A stretch of DNA of 64,000 bases, taken from contig NC_089457.1 of NCBI RefSeq assembly GCF_026210795.1, positions 558,001 to 622,000 of the forward strand, written 5' to 3'. Source of the stretch: Rhizophagus irregularis (taxonomy: Eukaryota; Glomeromycota; Glomeromycetes; Glomerales; Glomeraceae). The position numbers and the translations under genes were made by a program. The notes beneath the pieces were generated by a model. It was not told the DNA's origin, made no database searches, and saw only the letters and a program-made list of their open reading frames with translations. This document shows positions 12,561 through 26,163 of the stretch, piece after piece (the first letter of the stretch is position 1; each line of letters begins with the position of its first letter).

Positions 12561-12815
12561 TATTTACATCTATTTACAATCTAATAAAATTAATTTTTTT
12601 TAAGAATAAATAATCATTTGAAATTACCCCCTCTCGTTGAAATAGCTTTTACGATAGATAACTGAAGTATTAATGATTTAAAATAGAAAATTCTGAAATT
12701 ATTTATTGTACACAAAGAAAACTTTATAGTATGTTTTTTAATTAATAAGCAATCATTATAATTTAAAAATATTTAACAATAAATTTTCTTAACACAAGGT
12801 ACCTTGTACTCAAAC

Positions 12816-13061
12816 AGGAGATTTGTTCAATGATTCGTTCGATCTTGAAAAATAATGATTCCATAATAAAAATTCTTTATCTAAAAGTTTTACAGATAAA
12901 AAACATGAAACCAAACTGGAAAATATATAACTCTTTAAAGGAGATTTGTTCAATGATTCGTTCGATCTTGAAAAATAATGATTCCATTATAAAAATTCTT
13001 TATCTAAAAGTTTTACAGATAAAAAACATGAAACCAAACTGGAAAATATTTAAGGATAAAT
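12816..13061 (+). repeat. 123-bp tandem duplication
   Basis: Two nearly identical adjacent copies begin at 12816 and 12939, each starting AGGAGATTTGTTCAATG. The period of 123 bp equals 41 codons and an open frame (12830-13069) runs through both copies, giving a 79-residue product with a repeated Lys/Ile-rich block. It may be a recent duplication in non-coding DNA; there is no family resemblance. Confidence 0.85.
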
Positions 13062-13709
13062 GGATTTAGATCCAGAATTCCTTGAATTCTTGATCCAAAA
13101 GTTTTTTAGAACAACTGTTTTGACTGTTGTAGGTTGTACACACTACACATGACTTTACTTAATATTAATATAAGAAAGTTATTACCAATAAGAATTATCA
13201 TTATTCGTGTGAAATTATTTAAAAAGAAAAAGATTTATAATTTATTATATGACTTAATAATACGATTACGATCCCGAATCCTTGATTATTTATTACCAAT
13301 AATAAAGTTGTATTATGAAATTCAATTCGTTTATTAATGAACTTTTTGCTTATCATTTATTATTTATTCGTGTGAATTTTATTTTAAAATAAGACATTAA
13401 TATGATTACTTAACAATTACGGACCAAATCCGTCGTCTGTCATATTTGATAGAAATAGAATACATAAATTATAAAGTTTTAACACAATTAATCTAATAGG
13501 TATCACTAATAAAATTTTTGAAATTTCTGGAAATCAAGGACGAATAAATAAATAGATACATAATATATATAAAGTTTATGTAAATTGGAGATCAGTTAAT
13601 CTTTTAATTATTACAATTTCTCTTAAAAATTAGTCTATCGCGTAAAACAAAATATTTCATGCACAAGTTAAAAGAAACTTTTTTCATATGATTAACCATT
13701 ACATCATCT

Positions 13710-13771
13710 ATATAGTCTATTATAGTCTTAATATATAGTCTAATATATAATAGTATCTATTATAGTCTATA
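13710..13771. repeat. Short TATAGTCTA-type repeat cluster
   Basis: Interspersed copies of TATAGTCTA and TATTATAGTC about 80-140 bp upstream of the F-box gene. Confidence 0.6.
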
Positions 13772-13849
13772 TAGCATCCCCCCCTTTATTTATTTATTTA
13801 CCCTTAAATAAAATTTTTTTTTTTTTGAAAAAAATAATTTCAATTCATT

Positions 13850-15388
13850 ATGGCGATGACATTACCTACAGAATGTTGGCAAGAAATATTAAAAAATGTA
13901 CCAATTGAAGATAAGAAAACATTAAAGTCGTGTTTAATGGTGAATAGATCAATGTGTAAGATAATTATTCCAATATTATGGAGTAATCCTTTCCGTTACT
14001 TACAAAGTTCACCACATGACCAACCAATGCCAAGTAGGATTAACGAACAAGAAGAAATAATTAAAATGAAAATCAACCAAAAGAAATTAATTAATGTATA
14101 CATTTCTTGCATGGATTATAAATCTATTGATATTCTTAATAATAATAAAATTGAGATCATTAACATGGACAAGTCAATAATGTTCGATTATCCAAGCATG
14201 TTACGTGAGTTACAATATAATATTATTTGTGAATCAAGTTCATCTTGGCTTTATCAAGAATTACAATTAATTAAAGAATTTAAGGTTACGACAGAAGATC
14301 TTGAACATAATAGTAAGACAAGAGAATTTAAAAAATTATTACTTACAAGAGAATTATGCAAGATGTTTATGAAATCAAGTACTTTAATAATGAATCTTAC
14401 ATTATCATATTACGTACCATTTGTTGATATGTCATTTACCCCAAAAGATTTTTTTTTAATTAATAAACTTCCCGGAGCGGAAAAATCCTTAAAAAATTTA
14501 AAAAAATTCAAATGTAGTTTATTAATAGATCAATGGAAAGAAATTACAAAAGATTTAACAAAAATTTGTGGAACTAATGGAAGTTTAGAAATTTTAGAAT
14601 TAAAATGTATAGGAGAACCAAGTGTAGAATGGATTGATGATAAAAGTTTTATTAATATATGTGAATTAATAAAACGACAAAAATCTCTTAAACATATTAA
14701 ATTAAATTGCTGTGGAAAATATTGTAATATTTCCAAAGCAATATCATCATTATCATCACAAATTGATAATATAAAATCATTAGAATTTGTTCATTTGAAA
14801 TTCAATTCAAATAATGATAATTTTCCACTTAATTTTATATCAAAATGTAAAAAATTGAATACTTTAATATTTAAAGATTGTGATGAATTATTAGATTATA
14901 ATATATTCACAATAAAAGATACACCATGGTTTAATCATTTAACAAAATTAGTATTTGAAGATACAAGTATTTCACCATTTAATATAACAAAAATAATTTC
15001 TTTTTGTAATAAATTAAAAGAATTATCTTGTGATTTAGGGGAAGAAATTGAATTTTTACCAGAATTTGCTTTATCATTACCTATATCATTAAAACATCTA
15101 ACAATTGATGCAGTAGAGATTAATATAAATATTTTACAACAATTTTTAGAAAATATTAAAGCAACTTTAGAAACTTTAAATTTTCCTGCTTGGATATGTA
15201 GAAGTTTTACTGACCAACATTTATATATTATATGTGATAAATTAAAAAATTCACTTAAAAGATTAGATTTAGATTTAATGTCACCAGAGAATCAACAACA
15301 TAATGTTTCTTTTGAATCTATTGAATATGCAAGAAAAGAAATTGAAGTAGTTAATATTGAAAGTTATTTTAGATATGATTCATGGTGA
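13850..15388 (+). CDS. F-box protein with leucine-rich-repeat-like body
   Basis: A single-exon frame of 512 residues. The N-terminus LPTECWQEILKNVP followed by KSCLMVNRSMCKIIIPILW (about residues 5-45) is an F-box-like helix set, the part that binds Skp1 in SCF ubiquitin ligases. The rest alternates Leu/Ile-rich strands with spacing like irregular LRRs (for example SLKHLTID, TLETLNFPAW, SLKRLDLDL), which would select substrates. Codons are strongly A/T-ended, like the flanking DNA. Single-exon F-box genes of this type belong to large expanded families in glomeromycotan fungi (general knowledge), which fits its place next to a repeat-rich desert. The substrate cannot be told. Confidence 0.85.
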   Translation: MAMTLPTECWQEILKNVPIEDKKTLKSCLMVNRSMCKIIIPILWSNPFRYLQSSPHDQPMPSRINEQEEIIKMKINQKKLINVYISCMDYKSIDILNNNKIEIINMDKSIMFDYPSMLRELQYNIICESSSSWLYQELQLIKEFKVTTEDLEHNSKTREFKKLLLTRELCKMFMKSSTLIMNLTLSYYVPFVDMSFTPKDFFLINKLPGAEKSLKNLKKFKCSLLIDQWKEITKDLTKICGTNGSLEILELKCIGEPSVEWIDDKSFINICELIKRQKSLKHIKLNCCGKYCNISKAISSLSSQIDNIKSLEFVHLKFNSNNDNFPLNFISKCKKLNTLIFKDCDELLDYNIFTIKDTPWFNHLTKLVFEDTSISPFNITKIISFCNKLKELSCDLGEEIEFLPEFALSLPISLKHLTIDAVEININILQQFLENIKATLETLNFPAWICRSFTDQHLYIICDKLKNSLKRLDLDLMSPENQQHNVSFESIEYARKEIEVVNIESYFRYDSW

Positions 15389-17317
15389 ATATAGTGAATA
15401 CGGTATAATATGTTTCTTTGAAATATTGAGTAACGTTAGTTTACTTTTTTAGATTATAGTTTATTATAGTTTACGCTTATGTGAGATTATTATTAAGTTT
15501 AATTTAGATAATTATAGTCTTTCATTTAAAGTTTTGACTTCTTTCCATTTTTTTAGGATACGCGTAGTGTTCAAATTATGATTGGTGTAAAAATCAAATA
15601 AAGTAATCAAGAAAAATTGGGATCCTTAAACATTATTAAGTAATGATTTGCAAGGATAATGGGTTATTTTGTACCCAATAAATTTTGTGTAAGAAAGAAT
15701 TTAACTTTTATAGGTTATTATCCCCGAGACCCAAATAATAAACAGGAGAATTTATGTACCGATCCAAGAAACCGATTCCCAAGTATTGCACATATATATT
15801 TATTTACCTGATATCAAATCATTTTTACTCCTTGATTTTTTTTGACGATAAATTACGAAATTCGAAGTGAAAAGCTATTAATAGTCATAAGATGATTGGT
15901 TCTAAAAGTTCTCGGAGTTACCGGAGTAAATAATTTATTCAATTTCTCATGCATATTAATGAATCAACGAAAACTGTAAATTTTGATATATATATATATA
16001 TATAATATATATAATTACCAAAAAAAGAAAATTTCCTTTCTCAAATAAACAATGAGGGATGACTTCATATTGATGACTTCATAAACCTTAAATTTTTTTT
16101 TTCGTTAACTTAAAAAAAAAATTCGGACATAAAAATATCCGATTTCGAATATCCGATTTACGCGAAAGTACAAATAATCAAATTTTAATATAAAACGTAT
16201 TGTAATATTTTATCCATATATTCAAAATGGATAACTTGAAACTCAATGATTTTATTTTAGTGTTCCGAATAAGTTTCGTATTTACGGTCATTGAAATATT
16301 ATTTACGGGTTATTGAAATATAAATCAACATTCTCTAAAATTCGTCATTTTTTTAAAAAATTCTCAATCAATTTTACGGAAAAGTCTTCCGAAAATTATC
16401 CCCAATGAATGCATAAATATTTATGCGCATTTTAATATTTTTTTTTTAAAATTGGCGTTTTGGTTACCAGGATTTGCACCAATTGACTATATGAAAAACA
16501 ACCTGATTTTCCTTCATCACATGATCATACATTAATTATAAGTATATTATTCCTTATTTGGAAAAACCTTTCCTTTCATTATTCACCAATTAATTTAATA
16601 ATTATCTCAACATTTTCTTAAAAAGTCATAGTAATTCCGATAAAAGAACAATTTATTATTTATGACGATTTATTGTTTTGCAATTTTTGCAATGAGGGAA
16701 AAATAATTTAACCAAAGGAATGTTACAAAATATAGAAAATAATCGATCGATTTCATACATTAAAAAATCATTTAAAAAAGTAAAAGGCGCATTTAATCAA
16801 CATAATATTAATTATTAAAACTATTATTATTATTATTACTAATTTTGATTAGAAATAGAAGTTGAATTCCTATTTTTTTTCGATCTTTTTAATGATTATC
16901 TGTGTATCATAATGAAACTATATAAGAATAGGTTTCATACGTTAATCCGCTATTAACCAAATTTATTTTCATTCAATAATATTTGTACTCTTTATAATTA
17001 CTTGAGAATTCTCGAGAAAAAACTTTTTGGTTAATTTTTCACCTCCGGTCTTTTTTCTTTGTTTAATCGAATGATTTTTTTAAAACCCTTTTTGAATTTA
17101 TTAAATTTATTTGCTTAATCAAAATAATCAGGATCATCTTTTTATTTTTTCTTTATTATTTTTTTTTTATAGGAGGAAAAAAAAAATAAAGAAAATAAAA
17201 AAAAAGTTTTGTTTATATTAGATAAAAATTAATTGGTAACTTAAAAAATTTTATATAATTTAAATTATAACCGGTTAAATCGGTTAAAATAGTTAGGAGG
17301 ATTTTATAATCGGTTGA

Positions 17318-17412
17318 AAATTTCAATAATGTTAAAAATTTCAATAATGTTAATAATGTTAATAATGTTAAATAATTTTAAATAATGTTAATAATGTTAA
17401 TAATGTTTATAA
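17318..17412. repeat. AATAATGTT 9-bp repeat
   Basis: About nine units of AATAATGTT with some variants (ATTTCAATAATGTTA, AATAATTTT) in the gene desert. Confidence 0.8.
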
Positions 17413-18006
17413 TGATCATCTTTATAATATTTATAGTTACATGAAACGCGTAACGAAATATTAATTTTTTTTTAAAAAAAAAAAGATTTAATTTTTTTTT
17501 TTCATTAATCAAGGTGATACAAAAGATTGCTTTAAATGAATATTTCAGGGTTCATTGATAAGCATTATGCATACGATATATTAAAATTTATTCATTATAT
17601 TTTAAGTAAGCACGTGTTAATTAAAAGTAATTAAGGTAATAAGGTAATTTTTACGCATTCTGCGCGCGAAAAAAAAAGTTAATTTTTTTTTTGTTTTATG
17701 AATGACTTTGGATTCGGTTAGAGAAAAAAAATATATTTTTTTTTCTTTTTTTTCTTCATATAAACAATATAAACACATCTCATTCAATGTATACCAAGAT
17801 GAATAATCATGATAACGGATAACGATAGGATGATATGATGATGATATGATTAACATGTAAATAGAAAATCTCGAATTCAAAGCCGAACATATAAAACGCG
17901 AGATTATGTCAAAGATCATCAACAAATTCCAATAATCGATTGGAAAGGTTTGTTTTATTTAATGGAACCATTTTATATTTTTTATATTTGTATGAAACTA
18001 AACTAT

Positions 18007-18032
18007 AAAAAAAAAAAAATTTTTTTTTTTTT
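18007..18032. repeat. A13T13 palindromic homopolymer tract
   Basis: Thirteen A directly followed by thirteen T, a perfect inverted repeat with no loop. Confidence 0.9.
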
Positions 18033-18138
18033 ATTTATTTATTTTCGTCATTCAAAACTAATACAAGACATGCCAAGCATATTATAAATAAATATCAAGG
18101 TTATATTATATAATGTGTATCTTGTCTTTGTTTAAAAA

Positions 18139-18146
<8 letters not shown>

Positions 18147-18177
<31 letters not shown>
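18147..18177. repeat. TA dinucleotide microsatellite
   Basis: An uninterrupted AT/TA run directly after a poly(A) run. Confidence 0.85.
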
Positions 18178-18182
<5 letters not shown>

Positions 18183-19304
18183 AATAGTGTAACAATATGA
18201 TTATTTATATAATCATTCAAATCGTCCAATAATTAATCTCTATTTTTTTTTACTGTACTTATTACATGAGAAATTTTCCGATTGTATTAGACATTTTTTG
18301 ACATGTAAATCAAATTGTAAATCTACTGTAAATCCGGGGAACTTTCAACTCTAAAACTTTAAATATTATTATAATTCCCCCATAAACAAATTCGGCGTTT
18401 AATCGATCCAATAAAAAAGTTGATCGTTAAAGCAAAAGAATTTCAAGAAACTAATAATATTAATACTATTAGAAAATTTTCGCCATTTTTTATTTAAAGA
18501 GTATATTATTATAGAGTCAACTTTTTATTAAGGTAAGACAAAATGCTAAGAATTAAGTGGTGAAACATTTAAACACCTATTAAATCGTATCTATTAACCT
18601 ACTAAGAAGAGAAGAAGTTCTCTACGTTTCGGAATTTGGAATATCCGTTGTTGTATGAAAATATATTTTTTTTCTCGATGAGCGGAAACTAAATATTTAT
18701 TTTATCGGATAACAAATACACATAAAAAGTAAATTAAAATTCCCGATTTCGGAATAATGTTTTTTTTCCACATCATTTGGGATATCCGTCTGATTAAGTC
18801 GTTTCACCATATTAACGATTTGTTTTTTGTTTATTAGCCATTAAAGAGTAAATCAGTTAAGGAATTTTTCTTTTTTTCCAAAAATAAAAAAAAAGGGGAG
18901 AATTTGTTTCTTGATTTGTTTTTCTCGGATGAAATACCAAAAAAAAAAGATTCATCCTTATATAAAAAAAAAACGTGGCTTCAAACAAACGATTTAATTG
19001 ATGATTGATGTTAATTATTTGTTTATCTCAATTACCGGTTCTTTACAAATTCCTTGGATAAAAATTTGCCAACTTAATGCCGAAATAGTATTTATAAAGG
19101 CACAAATTTTTCAACAAAAAAAAAAATTCAGCATCTATGAAATACAAAAAAAAAATTAAAAAAATTAAAAAAAAAAAAAAAAAAAAATCATAATGAAACG
19201 TTTTATATCTTTTTAAGTTACACGCGTCGATTATTAATTTAATTGACAATTAAGATTTAAGAAAAGATTTATCTTCTATCTCCCTAGTATCTCATCTCAT
19301 ATAT

Positions 19305-19445
19305 TGATTCATCTCCTAATATCTCGTATACTAATATCTCGTATACCTAATATCTCGTATACCTAATATCTCGTATACCTAATATCTCGTATACCTAGTA
19401 TCTCGTATCTCGTATATCCCAAAATCTCATATTCTCCTAGTATCT
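19305..19445. repeat. 16-bp minisatellite (CCTAATATCTCGTATA)
   Basis: About five ordered copies of a 16-bp unit in the centre, with ATCTCGTAT and ATCTCATAT derivatives on both sides (to about 19485). Confidence 0.85.
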
Positions 19446-21403
19446 CGTATATTGATTCTTTTAAAATCTCATATATTGATTCTTTGCTCTAAAGTCCATT
19501 TTATTCACGTTTATTCCGGTACTATAAATTATATCAATAAATTATTTGATTAGAAATCGATTTCATCGTCTTTGCGATTATTAACAACAACAACAACGCA
19601 ATATTCATCTATTTCCTCAAGTATACAAGTATAACAATTTTTTATCGTGTCTAAAATTTTTAAAATTTAAAAAAAAAAAAATTTTGTTTTATTTCGAGTG
19701 CAATTTCCCACCTTATATCGTATGTTATATATATATATTTTTTTTTATTATTTTTATCTGAAAATGTATTTTTTTTTGGTTAGTTTATCTTATTTATTTT
19801 ATTATTATTAAAATATCACTTGTAAAACAACAAATGGAAAAATAGATCATAGTTTTTTTTTTTAGTTTTAATAAATTTTTTCCTCCTTATTTGTTGTTTA
19901 TTTAAAAAAAGTAACGAATCGTGGTCTTTATTATATACACGATGTATATAATTTTAATAAAATGAATAATTTTTTTAAAAATTTGATAAAAAAAATATTA
20001 AAATACAATTTTAATATAAAATGTAAAATATATCGGGTAAAGGTTTCGTAAAAAATATATCGTTAAGTTGAAGTTTCGTAAAAAAAATTGTTAAAACCCG
20101 TTGATAATTAAGTTATTGAGAACGGGCGGAAAACGTTACGGCTAAAATGTGGCTAATGTCGAATACATGGCGGTGTTCAACGGCTGATATTGTTATTTCG
20201 TGATAATGAATTAATATTAGAAAAAAAAAGGGGTTTCGAATAAATACGAAAAATAAAAATAAGAATCGAAAAATTATAATCGAAATACAAAGTATTTTAT
20301 AACATCGAGGTGAATTTTTTTTTCTTTGTTATTGCGCTATTGGACGAGTTGAAGTTACGAACGTTTTTTTTTTTGGTTTTTAATTTTTTTTTTTTTTTTT
20401 TTATTTATTTTATGTTAAACAAACGAGGGTGTAATGTACCTAGATTATCATACGTAATAATAATAATAATAATAAATGTTAGCATCAACGTAATCCCACA
20501 AAAAGAAAATTTTAAATAAAGAGTTAAGAATTATTATTTACCTAACGTACAATAAAACAGTAAGTAGTTCTTAAGTTGAGATATATATATATATATATCA
20601 TTTTCGTTCGTTGAGAAAGAAAAAAAAAAAATAATGAACACGCAAACATTTTTTTTTTTAATAAAAAATGTAAAGAATGAATAATATTATACGTGTCATC
20701 GGTATTTTTTATTTTTTTAAAAAAATAAAAAATAAAGTAAAAAATAAAAAATAAAGGGATATAAAAAGTGATGAAGTATATCAGTCTCTTCAGGATAGCT
20801 ACTTTTATAGGTTTTTTTACTTTGACATATTTATTCGGACAATTTTCTTAAAACTTAGTTTATTATTATTATTTTTCTCTTTTTATCAGTAAATATTTTT
20901 TTTTTCTCCCTACATTATATATACATTGTATATACATAATATATATATATATATATATTCGATTTGTCTTTAAAACTAGTTTAGAATAATAATTACCTTA
21001 CCCCTATTGTATATTAGCCGAATTTTATAAACGTATTATTCGGAGTTTGTAATACTCAACTAAAAAAAGAATTGGAAAGGTCTAATAAGAACATCTTTTC
21101 CAGGAAATAATAATTTTCTCAGCCAAATGGGTTCGTTAACAAAAAAAAATCAATAATTTACTTGCGCGGTGCACATAAGAAATTTGTTTACCAATATATT
21201 GTGTGTATATATATATATATATATATACATTAATATATTTTTATTATATTTTATAATTATATAAAATGTTATTAAATGGCTTCGCTTTTTTAAGTTCGAG
21301 GATTCGTTATATATGCATAAAAAAAAAAAGGTGTGCATAAAAAACCTGTTGTCACTATCGTTATCGAATTATCAATTGAACACAGAAAAAAAAATAAAAT
21401 AAA

Positions 21404-21505
21404 AAGAAAATAAATAAATAAATAAAAATAATAAAAATACATAAATACATAAATAAATAAATAAGTAAATAAATAAAAAAAAATAAAATAAAATAAATAA
21501 ATAAT
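21404..21505. repeat. TAAA/AAAT microsatellite
   Basis: Low-complexity stretch made of TAAA, ATAC and AAAT units. It gives a spurious long frame on the minus strand. Confidence 0.8.
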
Positions 21506-21672
21506 CATTAATCCTACATTTGGAATGCGATTGAAAAGAAAGAGTTATAGAATTTTAAAGTTTAACTGAAAAAAAATCCAATGGTGAATCATAATTCATA
21601 GAAATATTTGTTGGATCATGTCGATTTGGTTGGTTAAATTTTATAATACTTTTGCCTGCATACATTACATTT

Positions 21673-21700
21673 AAAAAAAAAAAAAATTTTTTTTTTTTTT
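21673..21700. repeat. A14T14 palindromic homopolymer tract
   Basis: Fourteen A directly followed by fourteen T, a perfect inverted repeat and the largest symmetrical tract of this kind in the window. Confidence 0.9.
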
Positions 21701-23626
21701 CTCAAACAAATCAAAATTTTTCATCAAAGTTAATATATGCTTTAGGAGTCTGTGGTTTATTTACTTTAAATGGTATGTTTATTTACTTTTATTTCTTTCA
21801 GCTGATAACTTTAAGGAATAAGTCATTTTTGACAATTCTATTTAAATTTCCTTTTTATTTTTATTAAATTGATTATATAAATTAAATGGCGTTTAATGCA
21901 CATGATTCATAATCTTTGTTATCTTTTTTTTTCACACTTTGCGCAGTTTTGATAAGTACTTCAATATGTGCATTACATACAGTATATAACATACATACAG
22001 TACATGTTATTATTCCCGCCGTCTCGACCCGTCGAATTCCTTTTTGATAATCTTTTGGATTTTATCAATTAAACTTTATACAATTAACATATTCATTTCC
22101 ATATAATCGGATAAAAAAAAGATTTTTTTTTATTTATTGGAAATAATTTTCTTATTATATTTATTTTACCCGACATAATTTTTTTTATTGTACTTTTTAC
22201 AATTGTTCATTGCATTTTCGAACATTATATTGCAGCTTTATTACCTGGATTTTCATTATATATATATGTACATATTATTATTCATTTTTAGATAATTGTT
22301 TCTTTATAAACAAATAATCAACATAACTGGCATCAATAAACATAGATAGAACATAAACATATTTTTCTATCTTTGCTCTTTAGACATTTTTTATTCATTA
22401 TGCAGAAAATCATGCGACATGTAAATTGTACTAAAATTTTATCAAATATCAATTAAAATCAAGTTGAAAAGAAGATCGAAGAAAAATTATTAATTATTAA
22501 TGTATGTGAAACCATCACCCTTAATTTTTTTCTTTGTATAATTACTTTCATTTGTGATTACATAATTTTTTTATTATTATTGAAAATTTCGTTTAAAAAA
22601 AAAGATTTACGGTCTCATTTGAACTTCTTTTTCTAATTATAGTTTTATGTTGTTATACTGTTATTTTCTTTATTTGGTACATTAAAATAACAAAGACCAA
22701 TGATTTACTTCACATCATTAAAGAGAGACACAAAAAAAAAAAAAAAAAAAAAAAAATTAAAAAAAATTTAGAATGAAAGTGAATTGTAAATTAACGGATT
22801 TTAATAATATGTTTTTAAATTTTTTTTTTTTGTTTTTTTTTTGTTTTTTTGGTTCTCTTTTTTTTGTTTTTCTGTTTTTCATGAAATTCGACTTGAAAAT
22901 AAAATAAAAATAAAATAAAAAAATTTTAAAAATAAATTTTTTGAAAAAAATTTTTATTTTTCGTGGGAACGCGTATTGTGGCGTTTCAAATAACTATGTA
23001 TTAGATTGTATTAGGAAAACATCACCGTTAAAAAAAAGTACGAATACCAAGATAAGTTTCCAAGTTATCAATCTCTGGTGTATTTATCTAAGAAATCTTT
23101 GATCTATTTAAAAACCAGTACATTGGAATGTGTAATGATGTAACTGCATGCATCATGCTTTTTTTTGTTTCCGTAAATGGTTTATATATCATAAGGTTTT
23201 GAAATTTATGCTAATAGTTGCGCAGTAACATAATTTTTATTCAGCCCTAATTTTTTTTTTCATAACTAAAATCAAATTAATTAACGAAATTGTCATGTTC
23301 GTGACCGCTTGTGACATAATTTAAGAGGATTGACTTTACTTTCACTTAAAATAGTAATTATGTTAATTATGTCATTTTCTTTTCCCCTTGCTTTAAAAAA
23401 GTGAACGGTCCTCCCTTTACGCCCTCAAAATGAGAAAACATATAAGCATTGACAGCATTGACCTACAATTAGCATGAATCAATAAAATCATTGAGATATA
23501 AGAAATAAGATTTTCATTTCATTTCATTTTTTATCCGAAAATTAATTTTTTACTTGTAATTAACTGCGCGCGTTCTTAAAATATGAAAATTTTTGAATTT
23601 ATAAAATTATAAAATTCGCGTGTGAT

Positions 23627-23701
23627 AATATATATATATATATAAACAATAATATAAAATATAAAAATAAAATAATATATATATATATATATATATATAT
23701 C
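23627..23701. repeat. TA-rich microsatellite pair
   Basis: Two TA runs (about 23627-23645 and 23675-23700) separated by AATATAAAATA units. Confidence 0.8.
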
Positions 23702-24247
23702 ATTAAGAATAAGTACATCTTTATACATCTTATTTATTTATACATATATATATGCACACATGAATTTAAACATGATTATACCAGGGTACTTGAGGTACCT
23801 TCATCTAGTTAAAATTATAAATGTGGCATGTGTACCTTGTTGCCAAAATATATGCAGTTCGTGGTTTCCGTTTTTTACCGTATAAAAATCATTTTGAATA
23901 AGGCGTGTATGTTTATCCACTATTTCATAAAAAGAAATATGTTTTCATTGAAACTCGGGTTTATTTGTTCATTTGTAATAAAAAATTCTTGATTTTAATT
24001 ATGTTATTATTTTAAACTTTTTTTTTTCTTGGGGTGGCTTGGCCCCATCAAAAAGATTATTGTTGTTATTCTTATTGTCCCCCCCCCCCCTAAAATTTAA
24101 CCTAATAAATCGATTAAATAATCGGTAATTCTTTTAAAAGTAAAGTTTTTTTGATATGCGATTATTTAAACCAATGTTTTGTTTGTTTAATATCATACGC
24201 GTTAGAAGATATCATTTCATTATTTTTTACTTTATTTGGTTATATAA

Positions 24248-24300
24248 TCAAAATATTTAGAATATTTAGAATATTTAGAATATTTTAGAATATTTAGAAA
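24248..24300. repeat. 9-bp repeat AATATTTAG
   Basis: Five tandem units of AATATTTAG, one with an extra T. Confidence 0.85.
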
Positions 24301-24671
24301 CACAAATAAAAAAAAAAATTTTTCGTTTTAAAATTTTGATTATTTTATATTAAAATCTTGGTAATTGGTATTTTAACAATATCTTTCTATTTATATTATT
24401 TAAAACCGGTAATTGGTAAGATTATACTTGATTATTTGGATACTTTATGATAATTATAACAATAACTTTCTATTTACATTATAAACCCCCCTGACAAAAA
24501 TGGATAAAAAAGAATTTCTCATTTGGAAAATCATATACATCTTCGATCAAGAGATATAAGATAACATGCAGATATAGAATCAAAATTATCAAATTATCAA
24601 ATTACAAAACAATCAACCTTTTATAACAAGTATTTATATTTGGCGGTCAGTATAATTATAATATATAGTGT

Positions 24672-24675
<4 letters not shown>

Positions 24676-24713
<38 letters not shown>
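24676..24713. repeat. TA dinucleotide microsatellite
   Basis: A long TA run of more than 30 bp flanked by TATACATACAT. Confidence 0.85.
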
Positions 24714-24717
<4 letters not shown>

Positions 24718-25878
24718 AATATTATATGTATAATAATATCAATAACAATAAATTTGTTAGATTGGATAGGAACAATATTTTTCCCATCATTGCAATATTA
24801 CTTATAATAACAATATATTATTTATTTATTTATTTTTATTAAATATTAAATTTATTAAAAGCATTATATTATAACAACAATAAAAAAAACTTTACAATTA
24901 CGTTATTTCAATTTAAATTGCGAATAAATTATCTGAATTATCTGATGAAAAAAAAAAAAAAAGTCTTTGTTATATAATAACTTTTGTTACTCAGTTATGT
25001 AACAAACTCTTTTGTGTTTTTATGTATACAGTATATGTATGTTTCAATATATCTGTATATATGTGTATACTTCAATATATATGTGTGCACCATCTATATA
25101 AATATAAATATATATATATATAATATAATATATATTTTTTGTTCGTACTTCGTACTTTGTACAACCGATGTAGTGGGATAAAAAACATACGCGTGACTTT
25201 GAGGGAACGCTACAAAATTTATTCATTGTTTTAAAATGCAAAAAAAAAAAAAATGTATTAAAGTATCGTGAAAAAAGACATGCAGGAACATATATATAAA
25301 AAATATACTGATATAAATATAGACATATTCACTACATATTCACTACATTCACAAAGAATATAAAAATATATATATTATCTTTTTTAATAATAATAAAGAA
25401 GATAACTTGTTTTTCTTTTTAGAAAATCTTGTTAAAAAAAGGATTTCAAGGGATTACATTGAATATTACTATAATAGAAGTTCATTGTAATTTGTTTTTT
25501 AATAAAAAACCGGATCATTTTACAACGGGATGTTTACTTTTTTTAATTCTATTGTTTTTTTTTTCTTTCATTTTTTCATTTTTAAACATTTCATTTTATC
25601 ATTTTTTTTTTTTTTAATAATGTTTTTTTTTTTTAGATCTTTTTAATCGTATTTTTTTTTTTGTAATAATTTTGATTTGATCTTCTTCCAATCAAATTGT
25701 CCGAAAAATGCAGTCTGTAATTCCATTGTTAAAAAAAAATTTCTCATTACGTCATTTATTTATGATTACCGAAATAATTAGTCAGAAATTATCTATAACA
25801 TGTTGGGTTAAATTTAAAAAATTATTTCTAAATATGGTTTGGGAAAAAATTAAATTAAATAAAATTAATAAATATAAT

Positions 25879-25966
25879 GTGTATATGTATATATTAAATA
25901 TTTATGTATATATTAAATATTTACGTATATATTAAATATTTATGTATATATTAAATATTTAATTAT
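25879..25966. repeat. 19-bp minisatellite
   Basis: About four copies of TATGTATATATTAAATATT (one with TACG), directly left of the ATATACTCAA array. Confidence 0.85.
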
Positions 25967-25975
25967 TTAATATAC

Positions 25976-26163
25976 TCAAAATATCCGAAATATACTCCAA
26001 ATATACTCCAAATATACTCCAAATATACTCAAATATACTCAAATATACTCAAATATACTCAAATATACTCAAATATACTCAAATATACTCCAAATATACT
26101 CCAAATATACTCCAAATATACTCAAATATACTTCAAATATACTCAAAATATACTCAAATATAT
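25976..26163. repeat. 10/11-bp minisatellite (ATATACTCAA / ATATACTCCAA)
   Basis: About seventeen units that switch in blocks between a 10-bp and an 11-bp form (extra C): 11-bp units first, then a run of 10-bp, then 11-bp again, then mixed. The block order suggests expansion by unequal exchange or slippage. Confidence 0.9.

Larger units (their letters stand above)
12264..13849. other. Intergenic region with tandem repeats
   Basis: Between RTT109 and the F-box gene. It holds a TATCTAACT-type array (12342-12560), a 123-bp tandem duplication (12816-13061), short TATAGTCTA repeats (13710-13771), and homopolymers just before the F-box start codon. No well-supported gene. Confidence 0.6.

Noticed and set aside
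16440-16540. tRNA-like stretch (minus strand, GGTGCAAATCCTGGTAACCA)
   Set aside because: It resembles a T-arm and acceptor end, but lacks GTTC and no cloverleaf with paired acceptor and anticodon arms can be drawn.
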